From Leuconostoc litchii (GTDB lineage: Bacteria > Bacillota > Bacilli > Lactobacillales > Lactobacillaceae), in contig NZ_SDGY01000002.1 in the NCBI RefSeq assembly GCF_008107645.1, positions 42,719-106,718 of the forward strand: a stretch of DNA of 64,000 nucleotides, read 5' to 3'. Shown one piece after another: positions 19,496 through 29,281 of the stretch (within the stretch, counting starts at the first letter, position 1; each line of letters begins with the position of its first letter). The notes under the pieces are model-generated. The model saw nothing but the letters and a program-made list of their open reading frames with translations, was not told the DNA's origin and did no database searches. Both the position numbers and the translations under genes were made by a program.

Positions 19496-20189
19496 AATTC
19501 TCTGGTTTATCCTCACCAGGATGTGCAGCAATCCAGTTCAACTCCGCTTGTGTTTTGCGGAGATAATTTGGATTAAAATGTTCAATATCCTGTACGGGTT
19601 GTTCCTGCAGTCCTAGTGTTACAATCCCCAGTCCATTGGGAAGGCTTTCTTCTGGTAACAATATTGTGGCACGCTCACCAAAAAGTGATTGTATCTCTGT
19701 CACAAATTCTGTTGTATCTCCCATAAAAGTAATCGATTCGTTACGTCCTTTTAGAAAGTCAAATAAATTGATAATTGGCTGATGAGACTCAGCAAAAATG
19801 ATTGCTCCATGTTGATAAACACCGGCAAATACATTTTTATTCCGTGCATTAAACAACGGCACCACCAAACCATCTGTTGTCACTTGTTCGGCTAAGATGG
19901 CTAGACTAGAAACACCACATAATTCAGCATTCAGTGTATCAGCCAGTACCTTTGCCACTGTGACACCAATTCTCAATCCGGTAAATGATCCTGGACCTTG
20001 GGCAACAATAATACGATCAATATCTTGTAATAACCAGCCTTCTGCTGCCACAATATCTCTCACGGCTGGTAACAGTTGAATTGAATGATTGCGAGCAACG
20101 TTCGTGGTAAACACGTTTTTTACTTTATTATTTTCCGCCAAACTCACTGTTAGTGGTTGGTTACTTGTATCAAATGCTAAAATCTTCAT
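19479..20189 (-). CDS. tsaB: t6A complex subunit TsaB
   Basis: 236 residues. MKILAFDTSNQPLTVSL, NVARNHSIQLLPAV near residue 35 and GPGSFTGLRIGVTVAK near residue 66 identify the YeaZ family. TsaB lacks catalysis itself and supports TsaD in the TsaBDE complex. First gene of tsaB-rimI-rimI-tsaD with overlapping ends. I see no clear Shine-Dalgarno sequence before the ATG. A 9-bp inverted repeat lies upstream at 20212-20236. Confidence 0.93.
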   Translation of the reverse strand: MKILAFDTSNQPLTVSLAENNKVKNVFTTNVARNHSIQLLPAVRDIVAAEGWLLQDIDRIIVAQGPGSFTGLRIGVTVAKVLADTLNAELCGVSSLAILAEQVTTDGLVVPLFNARNKNVFAGVYQHGAIIFAESHQPIINLFDFLKGRNESITFMGDTTEFVTEIQSLFGERATILLPEESLPNGLGIVTLGLQEQPVQDIEHFNPNYLRKTQAELNWIAAHPGEDKPENYVFEV

Positions 20190-20211
20190 AAGTTTAATTT
20201 TATCACAAATA

Positions 20212-20236
20212 ATAACAATTAAATGCTAATTGTTAT
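20212..20236. repeat. 9-bp inverted repeat upstream of tsaB
   Basis: ATAACAATT, 7 nt, AATTGTTAT, 23 nt upstream of the tsaB ATG. No T tract follows. It could be an operator or chance in AT-rich DNA. Confidence 0.35.
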
Positions 20237-20271
20237 ATGAATTAATAACTTTTGTGCTAACTACAAATGAC

Positions 20272-20298
20272 AAAAAAAGACGCTTCACAGCGCCTTCC
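20272..20298 (-). terminator. Rho-independent terminator of ptsHI
   Basis: GGCGCT-GTGA-AGCGTC stem (one G-T pair) followed by T7 in the minus direction, just past ptsI. Confidence 0.8.
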
Positions 20299-20307
20299 CT
20301 AAATATA

Positions 20308-22023
20308 TTATTTTGTAGCATCGACTACTAACTGAATTACTTCATCATTAGTCTCGGCATCTAAAGCTTTTTCTGCCAAAACCTTCATCTCAGCTGTATC
20401 AAGCTTTTTCATGAGCGAACGTGTCTGCAAAACAGATGGCGCACTCATTGAAAACTCATCTAATCCCATGCCAACCAATAATGGCACAGCTACGGGATCT
20501 CCAGCCATTTCACCACACATTGCTACAAATTTGCCTTCTTTATGGGCAGCCGCAATAACTGTGTTAATTAATCGCAAGATAGATGGGTTATAGGGTTGAT
20601 ACAAATAAGCAACACGGTCATTTCCGCGATCAGCAGCCATTGTATAACCAATAAGGTCATTGGTTCCAATCGAGAAGAAATCAACTTCCTTGGCAAACTT
20701 ATCAGCCAGAACAGCTGCAGCTGGTATTTCAATCATAATACCTAACTTGATTTCACCTATAGTTGTGCCAGCTTTTTCAAGTTTAGCACGTTCCTCAAGG
20801 TAGATCTTTTTAGCAGCACGGAATTCCGCCAATGTTGCAATCATTGGGAACATAATCCATAAATTACCAAACGCTGACGCACGTATTAAAGCACGTAATT
20901 GCGTACGGAAAATATCAGTTTGATCTAAGGAAATACGGATTGCTCGATAGCCCAAGAATGGGTTCTCTTCTTCAGGTAATTTCCAATAATCAAGATGCTT
21001 GTCTCCACCAATGTCCATTGTACGAACTGTAACAGGTTTTTCACCCATTTTTTCCACAACAGCTTTGTAGGCGTCAAACTGCTCATCTTCTGTTGGTAAG
21101 TGATCAGATTCCATATATAGGAATTCTGTTCGATACAAACCGACCCCTTCAGAACCATTGTCCAAAACAGCCTGCATATCTTTTGGTGCACCAATGTTCG
21201 CACCAACAATAAACTCTTTCCCATCAGCAGAAACAGATTTTTCGTCTTTCAACTTAGCCCACTCAGCACGTTGTGCCAAGAAATCAGCTGATTTCTTTTG
21301 ATAAGTGGCCAACGTATCTGCATCTGGATTAACGACAACATCCCCAGTTAAACCATCTACAATGACGATGTCGCCATTGGAAACTTCAGATGTAGCTTGA
21401 TCAGAACCCACAACAGCAGGAATTTCTAACGTACGCGCCATAATTGAAGCATGTGCTGTACGTCCGCCAAGATCTGTCAAAATACCTTTCACAAATTGGC
21501 GGTCTAGTTGTGCAGTATCAGAAGGTGTTAAATCTTTTGAAACTAAAACAACTTCTTCATTAATTAATGCTGGATTAGGAAGTGAAACCTGTAACAAATG
21601 TGACAAAATACGCTTAGTAACATCACGAATATCGGCCGCACGTTCTTGCATATATTCGTTGTCTGTCATTGCATCAAACATGCTAATATACATGTCTGTC
21701 ACTTCTTTAACAGCTTGCTCCGCATTAATTTTATCATCTTCAATTTTTTGTTTAATTGCACCAGACATTTCAGGATCAGCCAACACCATGAGATGTGCTT
21801 CGAACACTTCAGCTTCTGCAGCGCCTAAGTTTTCAGTAGCTTTCGCCTTAATCAATTGAACATCATTACTAGAAGCCTTCAAAGCATCGTCGACACGTGC
21901 TTGTTCAGCCGCCACATTCGTTATTGTTGTCTTTTCAAAAGACAAATCTGGATCAACTAACAAATAAGCTTTAGCAATTGCTACGCCATTACTTGCCGCG
22001 ATTCCTTTGAAGTTTTTCGTCAT
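20308..22023 (-). CDS. ptsI: PTS enzyme I (phosphoenolpyruvate-protein phosphotransferase)
   Basis: 571 residues, normal length. It takes phosphate from PEP and passes it to HPr. The phospho-histidine is in [13 protein letters not shown] near residue 190; the PEP-binding domain shows [11 protein letters not shown] near residue 290, [12 protein letters not shown] and [29 protein letters not shown]-terminal CGEMAGDP holds the catalytic Cys. It starts one nt after the ptsH stop codon. Confidence 0.98.
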   Translation of the reverse strand: MTKNFKGIAASNGVAIAKAYLLVDPDLSFEKTTITNVAAEQARVDDALKASSNDVQLIKAKATENLGAAEAEVFEAHLMVLADPEMSGAIKQKIEDDKINAEQAVKEVTDMYISMFDAMTDNEYMQERAADIRDVTKRILSHLLQVSLPNPALINEEVVLVSKDLTPSDTAQLDRQFVKGILTDLGGRTAHASIMARTLEIPAVVGSDQATSEVSNGDIVIVDGLTGDVVVNPDADTLATYQKKSADFLAQRAEWAKLKDEKSVSADGKEFIVGANIGAPKDMQAVLDNGSEGVGLYRTEFLYMESDHLPTEDEQFDAYKAVVEKMGEKPVTVRTMDIGGDKHLDYWKLPEEENPFLGYRAIRISLDQTDIFRTQLRALIRASAFGNLWIMFPMIATLAEFRAAKKIYLEERAKLEKAGTTIGEIKLGIMIEIPAAAVLADKFAKEVDFFSIGTNDLIGYTMAADRGNDRVAYLYQPYNPSILRLINTVIAAAHKEGKFVAMCGEMAGDPVAVPLLVGMGLDEFSMSAPSVLQTRSLMKKLDTAEMKVLAEKALDAETNDEVIQLVVDATK

Positions 22024-22024
22024 T

Positions 22025-22294
22025 TTACTCTGCTAGTCCTTCTGTTGCCATTGCTTCAGCAATTGTTGTCATAGCTGCTTCTTCATCAGAACCTTCTGCT
22101 TTGATTGTAACATCTGCTCCTTGACCTACACCTAATGACATCACACCCATGATTGACTTCAAATTAACATCTTTACCTTGATATGATAATGTAACATCTG
22201 ATGCAAACTTCGAAGCTGCTTGTACCAACAAAGTAGCTGGACGTGCGTGAATACCTGTTTCTGCTATGATATGAAAGTCTTTTGATTGTGCCAT
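22025..22294 (-). CDS. ptsH: Phosphocarrier protein HPr
   Basis: 89 residues. GIHARPAT carries the catalytic His (residue 16 here, His15 in usual numbering) and [11 protein letters not shown] carries the regulatory Ser (residue 47, usual Ser46) phosphorylated by HPr kinase. P-Ser-HPr is the CcpA co-repressor, so this gene ties to the cre sites in the window. AAAGGAGAA precedes the ATG; first gene of ptsHI. Confidence 0.98.
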   Translation of the reverse strand: MAQSKDFHIIAETGIHARPATLLVQAASKFASDVTLSYQGKDVNLKSIMGVMSLGVGQGADVTIKAEGSDEEAAMTTIAEAMATEGLAE

Positions 22295-22336
22295 GTTTAA
22301 ATTTCTCCTTTGTGCTGTTAATCAGCTTCTGAATAT

Positions 22337-22365
22337 AGTTTATCAAAGCGCTTACAAAATATCAA
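22337..22365 (-). promoter_or_regulatory. ptsHI promoter with embedded cre-like site
   Basis: Minus-strand TTGATA (22360-22365), 17-bp spacer, TAAACT (22337-22342). The spacer holds TCAAAGCGCTTACA (22343-22356), a cre site with one mismatch. Confidence 0.65.
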
Positions 22366-22436
22366 GTAGAATATTGCACAAATCATTGTTATATCAGGCA
22401 ATAACGCACAAAATGCCTATTTATCGGCCTTTTCAT

Positions 22437-22450
22437 TGAAACCGGTTACA
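22437..22450. promoter_or_regulatory. cre site upstream of ptsHI
   Basis: TGAAACCGGTTACA fits the cre consensus at all fixed positions, about 75-90 bp upstream of the ptsHI -35. An upstream position can give CcpA activation. Confidence 0.65.
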
Positions 22451-22513
22451 TTTACTTGACGTTTGCTTTTCTGAAAAAAATATTGATAATATTTGAAACA
22501 ACTCATGGTGCAT

Positions 22514-22546
22514 AAAAAAGTATTGCCCGAACAGACAATACTTTTC
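22514..22546 (-). terminator. Rho-independent terminator of the M32 carboxypeptidase
   Basis: AAAAGTATTG / CAATACTTTT stem with a 10-nt loop, T tract in the minus direction. Confidence 0.8.
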
Positions 22547-22551
22547 TAAGA

Positions 22552-24042
22552 TTAATTATAATAGCTATACAACCTAGTTACGAAATCCAACCAATATTGC
22601 GGATTCAAAGCCTCGCCTGTTGCTTGTTCTAAAATTTCGTTTGGATCAACAGCACCACCATATTGCCAAATATGAGATTTGCGCCATTCAAAAATTGGTG
22701 AGTAATCCCCCGATTCAAATATATTTTTGAAATCTAAGGTTTTCGTCATTGTTGCTCTAAATTGAGCTGCATACAGATGTCCTAAAGCGTAACTTGGGAA
22801 GTAACCAAATGAGCCACCTGCCCAATGAATGTCTTGTAAAATACCAGTCAAATCATCAGGAACATCTAAATCAAGGTATTCCTTGTATTTTTTATTCCAT
22901 AAGGCCGGCAAATCTGCTACGTCAATATGATCATTAAAAATAGCTTTTTCAATTTCATAACGAATAATAATGTGTAGCGGATATGTCAATGGATCTGCTT
23001 CAGTTCGAATAAACGTTGCTTCTGTTTTTAACCAACCTTGGTAAAACTGATCAAAACTAATATCATTCAACGTTGGTGCTACTATTGACTGTAGCTTTGG
23101 ATACTCGACTACCCAAAATTCTTTTGAACGCCCAATCATAACTTCATTAAAAAGCGATTGTGACTCATGAATACTCATACTAATTGGCAATACAGAACGT
23201 AAGTCATCATATTTTGAATCAACATTTTGTTCAAATAAACCGTGTCCCGCTTCATGAAGAATACCCAAAACAGCCATTTGAAAATTATTCTCGTCCCATC
23301 GCGTAGTAATACGAGCATCATCACGATTTAAAGCCTCCATAAACGGATGAATTGTATCATCTAGACGGCCTTTATCAAGATTATATCCAAGCCTTTGCGC
23401 AGCATCCATAGCATATGTACGCTGTTGTTCTTTTGTTACTCTTCGAGATAAAAATGAACTGTCAACTATTGATTCATTCTCAGCAATTTTTTTACGTAAT
23501 GTGGTTATTCCTGACTTAACTTGGTCAAATATTGTATCCAACTTTGCTACTGTTAACCCTGGCTCGTACTGGTTCAATAAAACATCATAAGGTGTTTTCT
23601 CATCTTTTCGCCACAGTGGGATGAATCGCTGTAAATAGCCGATAATTTTTTCTAAATAAGGTTGATAAATTTTGTAAGCATTAGCTTCTCGTGCTTGTGC
23701 CCAAAAATCTTGTGCTTCAGATAGTGTTTTTTGAAAATCAACAAAATCTTGCTCTGGAATATTGCCAGTCATATCAAAATCCTTACGAGCTTTTCGAAGG
23801 ACTAATTGTCCTAGTTCATCTAGTGATGCGCTATCTTTTTCTAGATCTGTTAATATATTTTTTCGATTGTCTCCAGTTGAAACTTGAAATAATTTTTCAG
23901 CTAAATAACCATCTATTTCTGCCCGAAAATGCCCTGAATCTTTAGGCATTCCAGTTAGAGCATCCCAACCTGAGAGGGCCGAAATTTGAGAAAGAAGGGT
24001 CTGTTCTTTAACCGAGTTGAATAAATCTTTCTGTGTTGTCAT
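22552..24042 (-). CDS. M32 family metallocarboxypeptidase (carboxypeptidase Taq)
   Basis: 496 residues, normal for the family. Zn-binding HEAGH lies in VLGILHEAGHGLFEQN near residue 262, with the further motif IHESQSLFNE about 30 residues on, then family marks IIIRYEIEKA and SYALGHLYAAQ. These cytosolic enzymes remove C-terminal residues from peptides with broad specificity. A single-gene unit with GAGGAG before its ATG and its own terminator. Confidence 0.93.
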   Translation of the reverse strand: MTTQKDLFNSVKEQTLLSQISALSGWDALTGMPKDSGHFRAEIDGYLAEKLFQVSTGDNRKNILTDLEKDSASLDELGQLVLRKARKDFDMTGNIPEQDFVDFQKTLSEAQDFWAQAREANAYKIYQPYLEKIIGYLQRFIPLWRKDEKTPYDVLLNQYEPGLTVAKLDTIFDQVKSGITTLRKKIAENESIVDSSFLSRRVTKEQQRTYAMDAAQRLGYNLDKGRLDDTIHPFMEALNRDDARITTRWDENNFQMAVLGILHEAGHGLFEQNVDSKYDDLRSVLPISMSIHESQSLFNEVMIGRSKEFWVVEYPKLQSIVAPTLNDISFDQFYQGWLKTEATFIRTEADPLTYPLHIIIRYEIEKAIFNDHIDVADLPALWNKKYKEYLDLDVPDDLTGILQDIHWAGGSFGYFPSYALGHLYAAQFRATMTKTLDFKNIFESGDYSPIFEWRKSHIWQYGGAVDPNEILEQATGEALNPQYWLDFVTRLYSYYN

Positions 24043-24137
24043 ATAAAACTCCTCATATTTTTTTCAATTAATCATTATTTTATCATTTAATTTAGAATAA
24101 TGTTTTGTATTTGTTAACTATTTTTGTAAATAATTAA

Positions 24138-24170
24138 TAAAAAAGCTACAACACCCTAGTGTTGTAGCTA
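24138..24170 (-). terminator. Rho-independent terminator of tsaC
   Basis: AGCTACAACAC / GTGTTGTAGCT stem with a 4-nt loop and T6 in the minus direction. Confidence 0.88.
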
Positions 24171-24173
24171 AAT

Positions 24174-25187
24174 TTAAAATTGAAATTCTTGATTTCCAGC
24201 TGCCTTACCCAAACGGTTATTAAACGCTTTACCAATACCAATTGGTGGCATTTTTTGAACATAAATTGTTGCTATTTGCGGTTCGTCATCATAAAAACGC
24301 AATCCTGCAAACAACTGCTCCGTAGCCGTTTCTAAGGTTTCTCCCAATGACCAAGCTTGGTTATTCTTCAGTGACATGCTATCAATGACATGATCTTGTG
24401 CTATTACTACATCCTTTAAGTCCAGAATGTGTTTTAAATCTAATGCATCTAGTTCATCAAACATTACCACATTTTTGTCTGGAGCATAATGACGATATTT
24501 CATCCCTGGTGCTTTAGGCGTAACATCACTCGCAACTGATTCTGTACTTGTAGCATCGACAACTTTTACCTGAAGCACTTCTTCTAACTGCTGTTGTGTC
24601 ACAGCACCTGGACGCAAAATAATAGGTGTTACTACTGACATATCCACAACCGTAGATTCAACGCCAACCTGTGTCGGACCATCATCAACAATACCGGCAA
24701 TTTTATTTTTCATATCGTGCCATACATGCTGTGCAGTTGTTGGGGATGGCTTACCTGACGTATTAGCACTCGGTCCGACAATTGGTCTACCTGCATTACG
24801 AATTAGTTCTCGTGTGGCATCATTATCTGGTAACCGAAAAGCTACGGTTTGCAGCCCGCCAGTAACCATCATGGATACTTGATTCACTTTAATAGGTAAT
24901 ATAATCGTCAATGATCCCGGCCAAAACTTATCCATCAATTTTTTGGCTTGTTCAGAAACTGTTACGAATTTATCTAATTGGGACACGTCTGCAACCGTCA
25001 TAATCAAGGGATTATCAGCTGGACGTCCTTTGGCGATAAAAACTTTTTTGATTGCTACTTCATTGGTTGCATCAGCACCAAGACCATAAACTGTCTCGGT
25101 TGGAAAAGCCACAACCTCACCCTGACTAATTAACCTACTTGCCTCTTCAATATCATTCTTAGTTGTTTTAAAAATTTTTGTATTCAT
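24174..25187 (-). CDS. tsaC: Threonylcarbamoyl-AMP synthase (Sua5/YwlC type)
   Basis: 337 residues, the long Sua5 form. The N-terminal YrdC domain (about 1-205) has AFPTETVYGLGADA, KGRPADNPL and PGSLTIILP; the C-terminal Sua5 domain starts near APGMKYRHYAPDKNVV. It makes threonylcarbamoyl-AMP from Thr, bicarbonate and ATP for t6A. Its ATG overlaps the prmC stop by ATGA, so it is the last gene of prfA-prmC-tsaC. Confidence 0.95.
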   Translation of the reverse strand: MNTKIFKTTKNDIEEASRLISQGEVVAFPTETVYGLGADATNEVAIKKVFIAKGRPADNPLIMTVADVSQLDKFVTVSEQAKKLMDKFWPGSLTIILPIKVNQVSMMVTGGLQTVAFRLPDNDATRELIRNAGRPIVGPSANTSGKPSPTTAQHVWHDMKNKIAGIVDDGPTQVGVESTVVDMSVVTPIILRPGAVTQQQLEEVLQVKVVDATSTESVASDVTPKAPGMKYRHYAPDKNVVMFDELDALDLKHILDLKDVVIAQDHVIDSMSLKNNQAWSLGETLETATEQLFAGLRFYDDEPQIATIYVQKMPPIGIGKAFNNRLGKAAGNQEFQF

Positions 25188-26176
25188 TTTTCTACTCGAA
25201 TCATGCGATCAAGTCCAGCAAAATCTTGACGCAATGTAATTTTAGCATTGGGCAGTACCGTCTGGAATAGCTCTTGTACTGCAGTGCCTTGCTTATAACC
25301 AATTTCAAAGTAAGCTCTACCATGATCAGCTAGATGTTCATTTAACCCGCAAGCAATTTTTTCATAAATTGCCAGCCCATTATTGTCCGCAAACAATGCC
25401 ATGTGTGGTTCAAACAACATAACACTCTCATCTATTTCTGCTTGATCGTCATTAGCGATATATGGCGGATTACTGACAATGAGATCAAACTTCAAATCAC
25501 CTAACGCACTATAAACATCACTTTCAACAAAATGTAAATTTAATAAGTTAAAACGTTGAGCGTTCATTTCAGCTACTTTTAAAGCTTCTGAAGAAATATC
25601 TGCTGCAAAACCTTTTACTCTGCTATTTTCGAGCATAAGTGTCTCAATAATAGCACCACTACCCGTACCAATATCTAAAACAGAAACAGGATGCTCAGAA
25701 TGCCCTGCATCTTTTAAAATCCACTCAACAAGCTGCTCTGTTTCTGGTCTAGGAATCAGCACACGTTGATCTACTATGAACTCACGTCCATAAAACGGTG
25801 CATGTCCCAAAATGTATTGCGGTGGTGTATGATGAATTAATTCTGATACCCATCCCGGCCAAAGTGCTGCTAAAACAGACGGCATTTGTCGAGACATATT
25901 AGCTCGCAGCATACCATAATTAACATTCAGTGCTCCACTAAGCATAAAATCAATATTATTTTTGGCTTCATCATCTGGTATACCAGCACTTGTTAATTCC
26001 AAAATAGCCCATTTTCTGGCCTCTAACATTGATATTTTTACCGTAGCAGGATTAATCGGCTTTTTAACATCATCCCACTCAAACCACCTTGGTGCGTTCA
26101 ACTTGCTAGGGGTCACTTCCCGCTTATCATTATTTTTGTTAAATTGATCCGGTGTTTCAAAGCGTTTTCCCGTCAT
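25184..26176 (-). CDS. prmC: Release factor glutamine methyltransferase PrmC (HemK), N-terminally extended
   Basis: 330 residues. It methylates the Gln of the GGQ motif in release factors using SAM. SAM motif [11 protein letters not shown] near residue 165 and catalytic [10 protein letters not shown] near residue 232 are clear. The conserved N-terminal helical domain begins near residue 50 ([12 protein letters not shown]), so about 48 extra residues precede the usual start. The extension is supported by ATGA overlap with the prfA stop. Its substrate gene is directly upstream. Confidence 0.94.
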   Translation of the reverse strand: MTGKRFETPDQFNKNNDKREVTPSKLNAPRWFEWDDVKKPINPATVKISMLEARKWAILELTSAGIPDDEAKNNIDFMLSGALNVNYGMLRANMSRQMPSVLAALWPGWVSELIHHTPPQYILGHAPFYGREFIVDQRVLIPRPETEQLVEWILKDAGHSEHPVSVLDIGTGSGAIIETLMLENSRVKGFAADISSEALKVAEMNAQRFNLLNLHFVESDVYSALGDLKFDLIVSNPPYIANDDQAEIDESVMLFEPHMALFADNNGLAIYEKIACGLNEHLADHGRAYFEIGYKQGTAVQELFQTVLPNAKITLRQDFAGLDRMIRVEK

Positions 26177-27243
26177 TTGTTTAATTCCGCCAACTTTGCT
26201 GTCTGATCTGCGATAACAAGGGCATCAATAACTTCACCAAGATCACCGTTCATAATACGGTCCAATTTATTAAGCGTCAGACCAATTCTGTGATCTGTCA
26301 CACGGTTTTGTGGATAATTATAAGTTCTGATTCGTTCTGAGCGGTCACCAGTTCCAACTGCTGATTTACGCTGTGCAGCATATTCTGATTCATTTTGTTG
26401 TGCATAAAAATCGTAAACACGACTAGCCAATAATTTTCGTGCCTTATCACGATTCTTAATTTGTGTTCGTTCTTCTTGCATTTTGACCATAATACCAGTT
26501 GGCTTATGGATCAGACGAACCGCTGTCGAAACCTTATTGACATTCTGACCACCAGCACCACCTGAACGGAAGAATTCTTCTTCTAAATCTGATTCATTGA
26601 GTTCAAAATCAATTTCCTCGAACTCAGGCATGACACCAACTGTGGCAGTTGACGTATGTACACGTCCTTGTGTTTCAGTAGCGGGTACACGTTGGACACG
26701 ATGCGCACCAGACTCAAACTTCAATTTAGAATAAACATTATCGCCAGTAATCATAACAGCAACTTCTTTATAACCACCAACTTCAGTCGTTGTCTCATCG
26801 ATAATGCCTATAGACCAATTTTGACCTTCAGCATAACGTCGATACATATCTAGTAAATCAGCTGCAAATAATGATGATTCATCGCCACCTGCTGCACCAC
26901 GAATTTCCATGATAATATTCTTATCATCGTTAGGATCCTTAGGAAGCATTAATATTTTAAGTTGCTCCTCAAGTTGTTCTTTTTCAGGTCTTAAAGAACT
27001 AAGATCCTCTTTTGCTAAAGGTGCCATCTCATTGTCGCCTAAGAGTTCTTCAGCATCCTCAATATCTTGAATAACCTGCTTATACCTTGTATAGGTTTCA
27101 ACCGTTTGACGTATTTCACCAGCTTCTTTAGAAAGCTTCATATAATTTTGACCATTATTCATAACTTCAGGATCAGCAAGCTGTTCATTAAGCTCATCAT
27201 AGTGGTCAACAACTGTTTGTAAGGATTGAAATATTGGATCCAT
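26173..27243 (-). CDS. prfA: Peptide chain release factor 1
   Basis: 356 residues. It reads UAA and UAG. The GGQ motif is in [19 protein letters not shown] near residue 230, and [20 protein letters not shown] includes the conserved stretch after the PxT-type recognition loop. The C-terminus ([17 protein letters not shown]) is complete. TGGAG precedes the ATG. First gene of prfA-prmC-tsaC; tdk lies 82 nt upstream. Confidence 0.97.
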   Translation of the reverse strand: MDPIFQSLQTVVDHYDELNEQLADPEVMNNGQNYMKLSKEAGEIRQTVETYTRYKQVIQDIEDAEELLGDNEMAPLAKEDLSSLRPEKEQLEEQLKILMLPKDPNDDKNIIMEIRGAAGGDESSLFAADLLDMYRRYAEGQNWSIGIIDETTTEVGGYKEVAVMITGDNVYSKLKFESGAHRVQRVPATETQGRVHTSTATVGVMPEFEEIDFELNESDLEEEFFRSGGAGGQNVNKVSTAVRLIHKPTGIMVKMQEERTQIKNRDKARKLLASRVYDFYAQQNESEYAAQRKSAVGTGDRSERIRTYNYPQNRVTDHRIGLTLNKLDRIMNGDLGEVIDALVIADQTAKLAELNK

Positions 27244-27325
27244 TTTATTCTCCAGTAACTGTATTGCGCAACATTAATAGCACAAATTCTTTTATGTACA
27301 AGGGTACCCTAACCTCGTATTATTT

Positions 27326-27934
27326 TCATTCTTGCGTTTGAGGGAACATCTCAGTAACTTTATCTTGGTCAGGATGAAACCAATGATAACGGCATGTAGG
27401 AATATAAGCTTCATCACCACCAATAAACACTTGTGCACCCTCACGTTGTGGCTTACCGTCAACAATACGTAATTGCGTCGTTGCTTTTTTTCCACAGAAT
27501 GAGCAGATTGTTTTCATTTCTTCTAATTTATCAGCCAATTCTATCAAACGTTTTGACCCTTCAAACAAATGATTAAAAGCATCTTGTTTTAAGCCAAAAG
27601 TCATGACCGGAATATTTAAATCATCAACAACGTAAGCTAATTGATCAACTTGTTCAGCAGCTAAAAACTGTGCCTCATCAATTAATACTACTGCTAAATT
27701 ATCATTATTCATACTTTTAATAAATTGATATAAATCTTGTTCCGGTTGCACCTTTACAGCCTCTCGAGATAATCCAATTCGACTTGCAACAATACCAACA
27801 CCAGCTCTTGTATCTGTAATTGGTGTCATTAATAAAACTTTACGCCCTTGAGACTCATAATTATGTGCTACTTTAAGGATTTCAATCGATTTTCCGGAAC
27901 TCATTGCGCCATATTCAAAAAATAATTGTGCCAT
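27326..27934 (-). CDS. tdk: Thymidine kinase
   Basis: 202 residues starting MAQLFFEYGAMSSGKSIEI, whose GxxxSGKS loop binds ATP; VVLIDEAQFL is the Walker B region, and CSFCG plus C-terminal CRYHW carry three of the zinc ligands of the structural Zn site. It phosphorylates thymidine for salvage. The frame stays open to an ATG at 28003 (23 residues more), but homologues start at MAQL. A strong AAAGGAG lies upstream but serves a 6-codon GTG frame rather than tdk, so the translation start is not certain. Confidence 0.93.
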   Translation of the reverse strand: MAQLFFEYGAMSSGKSIEILKVAHNYESQGRKVLLMTPITDTRAGVGIVASRIGLSREAVKVQPEQDLYQFIKSMNNDNLAVVLIDEAQFLAAEQVDQLAYVVDDLNIPVMTFGLKQDAFNHLFEGSKRLIELADKLEEMKTICSFCGKKATTQLRIVDGKPQREGAQVFIGGDEAYIPTCRYHWFHPDQDKVTEMFPQTQE

Positions 27935-28090
27935 ACTTTTACTGTGTCTAACTATGTGCTGTAAACACGTATTCTCCTTTTCTCCAATTTGCAATGAAGC
28001 CATGTTATCATCACACTATTATATGTAACCTATGTATCTATACTAAAATATAGACACTACTAATAACATTATAGCAATATTTACGATAAC

Positions 28091-28116
28091 AAAAAAGCCA
28101 CTATATATGCGGCTTA
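28091..28116 (-). terminator. Rho-independent terminator of the NlpC/P60 gene
   Basis: AAGCCGC / GTGGCTT stem (one G-T pair) and T6 in the minus direction. Confidence 0.78.
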
Positions 28117-28127
28117 AGAAAAGATTG

Positions 28128-29048
28128 CTATTCTGTTACCTCACGTCGGACGGTTCCGGGTTTCAATAAGTCAGCCCATGTTAGCGTTTTAGAAGATTTA
28201 TAATTTACTAATTCATTCAAACGACTAATTGCTACTCCATCAGTTGGAGCAGCATCATGAAGAATGAATCCGTTACCAAGATAAATTGCTGTATGTAAAC
28301 GATCTTCAGTGTAAGTATTTGGGGTGACTAATACATCCCCTCGTTTCATGTCTGACCAGTTAACTGCTGTACCTGTCTGCGCTAATAAAGTTGTCGATGC
28401 AGCAGATTGCACCACTAATGGTAATCCTGCTTTTCGATAAAACCATGCAATGAACGATGAACAGTCAAACTCATTTTTTGCTATGGAACTACTCGTACGA
28501 CCACCGCCGTAGGAGTATGCACTCTTCCCTACCAATGCCATACCACCTGAAATAACTTTTTCAATGGTTGTATTGTCACTCTTAACCGAATCGGCAACTT
28601 TTTGATAGGCAGTAACTGAATTATTCGCACCATCTTCATCAAAGTAATAAAAATAACCATCAATTTTTTTTAGACCATAAACCATTTCACCATTCGTAGG
28701 CGAAAAATAGTATTCTTTTTTACCAATAGTTTGCAACCCCGTTAATTTTTTTTTGGTCTCATCTGAAATTAAGTAAGTTTTCCCAAAAGTGGTTGTCTTC
28801 ATTGTAACTTTTTCACCAGACACGGTTGTAAAATTTTGTGATTTATCCTTCAAGGAGACTGTTTTTAGTAAGGTTGTGCGCAATACCTGAGTTGGAATTT
28901 CTTTGATATTTTTTGGTAAGCTAATAACATTGTTAACAATCAATAGCCCCATAAAAAACGCAACGGCTGGTATCACAATGACTAACGAGTGCATGTGATT
29001 CTTGCGCTTTCTGACCTTATATCTTGATGCTCTTCTTTTTAATTTCAT
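28128..29048 (-). CDS. Cell-wall NlpC/P60 endopeptidase with glucan/choline-binding-type repeats
   Basis: 306 residues. A basic N-terminus and one transmembrane segment (about 22-43, an uncleaved anchor or signal) lead to two aromatic repeats of the cell-wall/glucan-binding type (LTGLQTIGKKEYYFSPTNG and VYGLKKIDGYFYYFDEDGA, about 103-141). The C-terminal NlpC/P60 domain has catalytic Cys in EFDCSSFIAWFYRKAG near residue 195 and His in EDRLHTAIYLGNG. It should cut peptidoglycan stem peptides. The repeats resemble those of Leuconostoc glucansucrases. Its own Shine-Dalgarno site is distant; a 17-codon ORF overlaps the start. Confidence 0.88.
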   Translation of the reverse strand: MKLKRRASRYKVRKRKNHMHSLVIVIPAVAFFMGLLIVNNVISLPKNIKEIPTQVLRTTLLKTVSLKDKSQNFTTVSGEKVTMKTTTFGKTYLISDETKKKLTGLQTIGKKEYYFSPTNGEMVYGLKKIDGYFYYFDEDGANNSVTAYQKVADSVKSDNTTIEKVISGGMALVGKSAYSYGGGRTSSSIAKNEFDCSSFIAWFYRKAGLPLVVQSAASTTLLAQTGTAVNWSDMKRGDVLVTPNTYTEDRLHTAIYLGNGFILHDAAPTDGVAISRLNELVNYKSSKTLTWADLLKPGTVRREVTE

Positions 29049-29070
29049 TTATCTTAAATTCCTTCATCAT
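29017..29070 (-). CDS. Possible 17-residue ORF overlapping the start of the NlpC/P60 gene
   Basis: ATG ATG at 29070 follows the strong GGAAGGAGCG with good spacing, better than the site available to the NlpC/P60 start 22 nt downstream. It reads MMKEFKINEIKKKSIKI and stops within the next gene in another frame. It may tune translation by coupling. Very short, so uncertain. Confidence 0.25.
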   Translation of the reverse strand: MMKEFKINEIKKKSIKI

Positions 29071-29206
29071 GTTACGCTCCTTCCTCATCATAACAAACCT
29101 ACCTTATAACAAGATTAAACTATACTTAAATTAGTAAAACCGACTGAAATTAGCATAGTTATTATCGTGAATCAATGCCTTTATTTTTGACACTAGGGAT
29201 TTAAAA

Positions 29207-29281
29207 AATAAAAAACAGGCAAGGCGACTAAGTATCCATTAATGTCAATATTTTGACCAAAAACTACCAGCTATTGCCTGT
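29207..29281 (-). terminator. Probable terminator of the folate operon
   Basis: ACAGGCAA / TTGCCTGT pairs around the folP stop codon (29215-29222 with 29274-29281), with an inner GTCAA/TTGAC hairpin, followed by TTTTTTATTTTTT in the minus direction. The loop is long, so it is less sure than the others. Confidence 0.45.
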
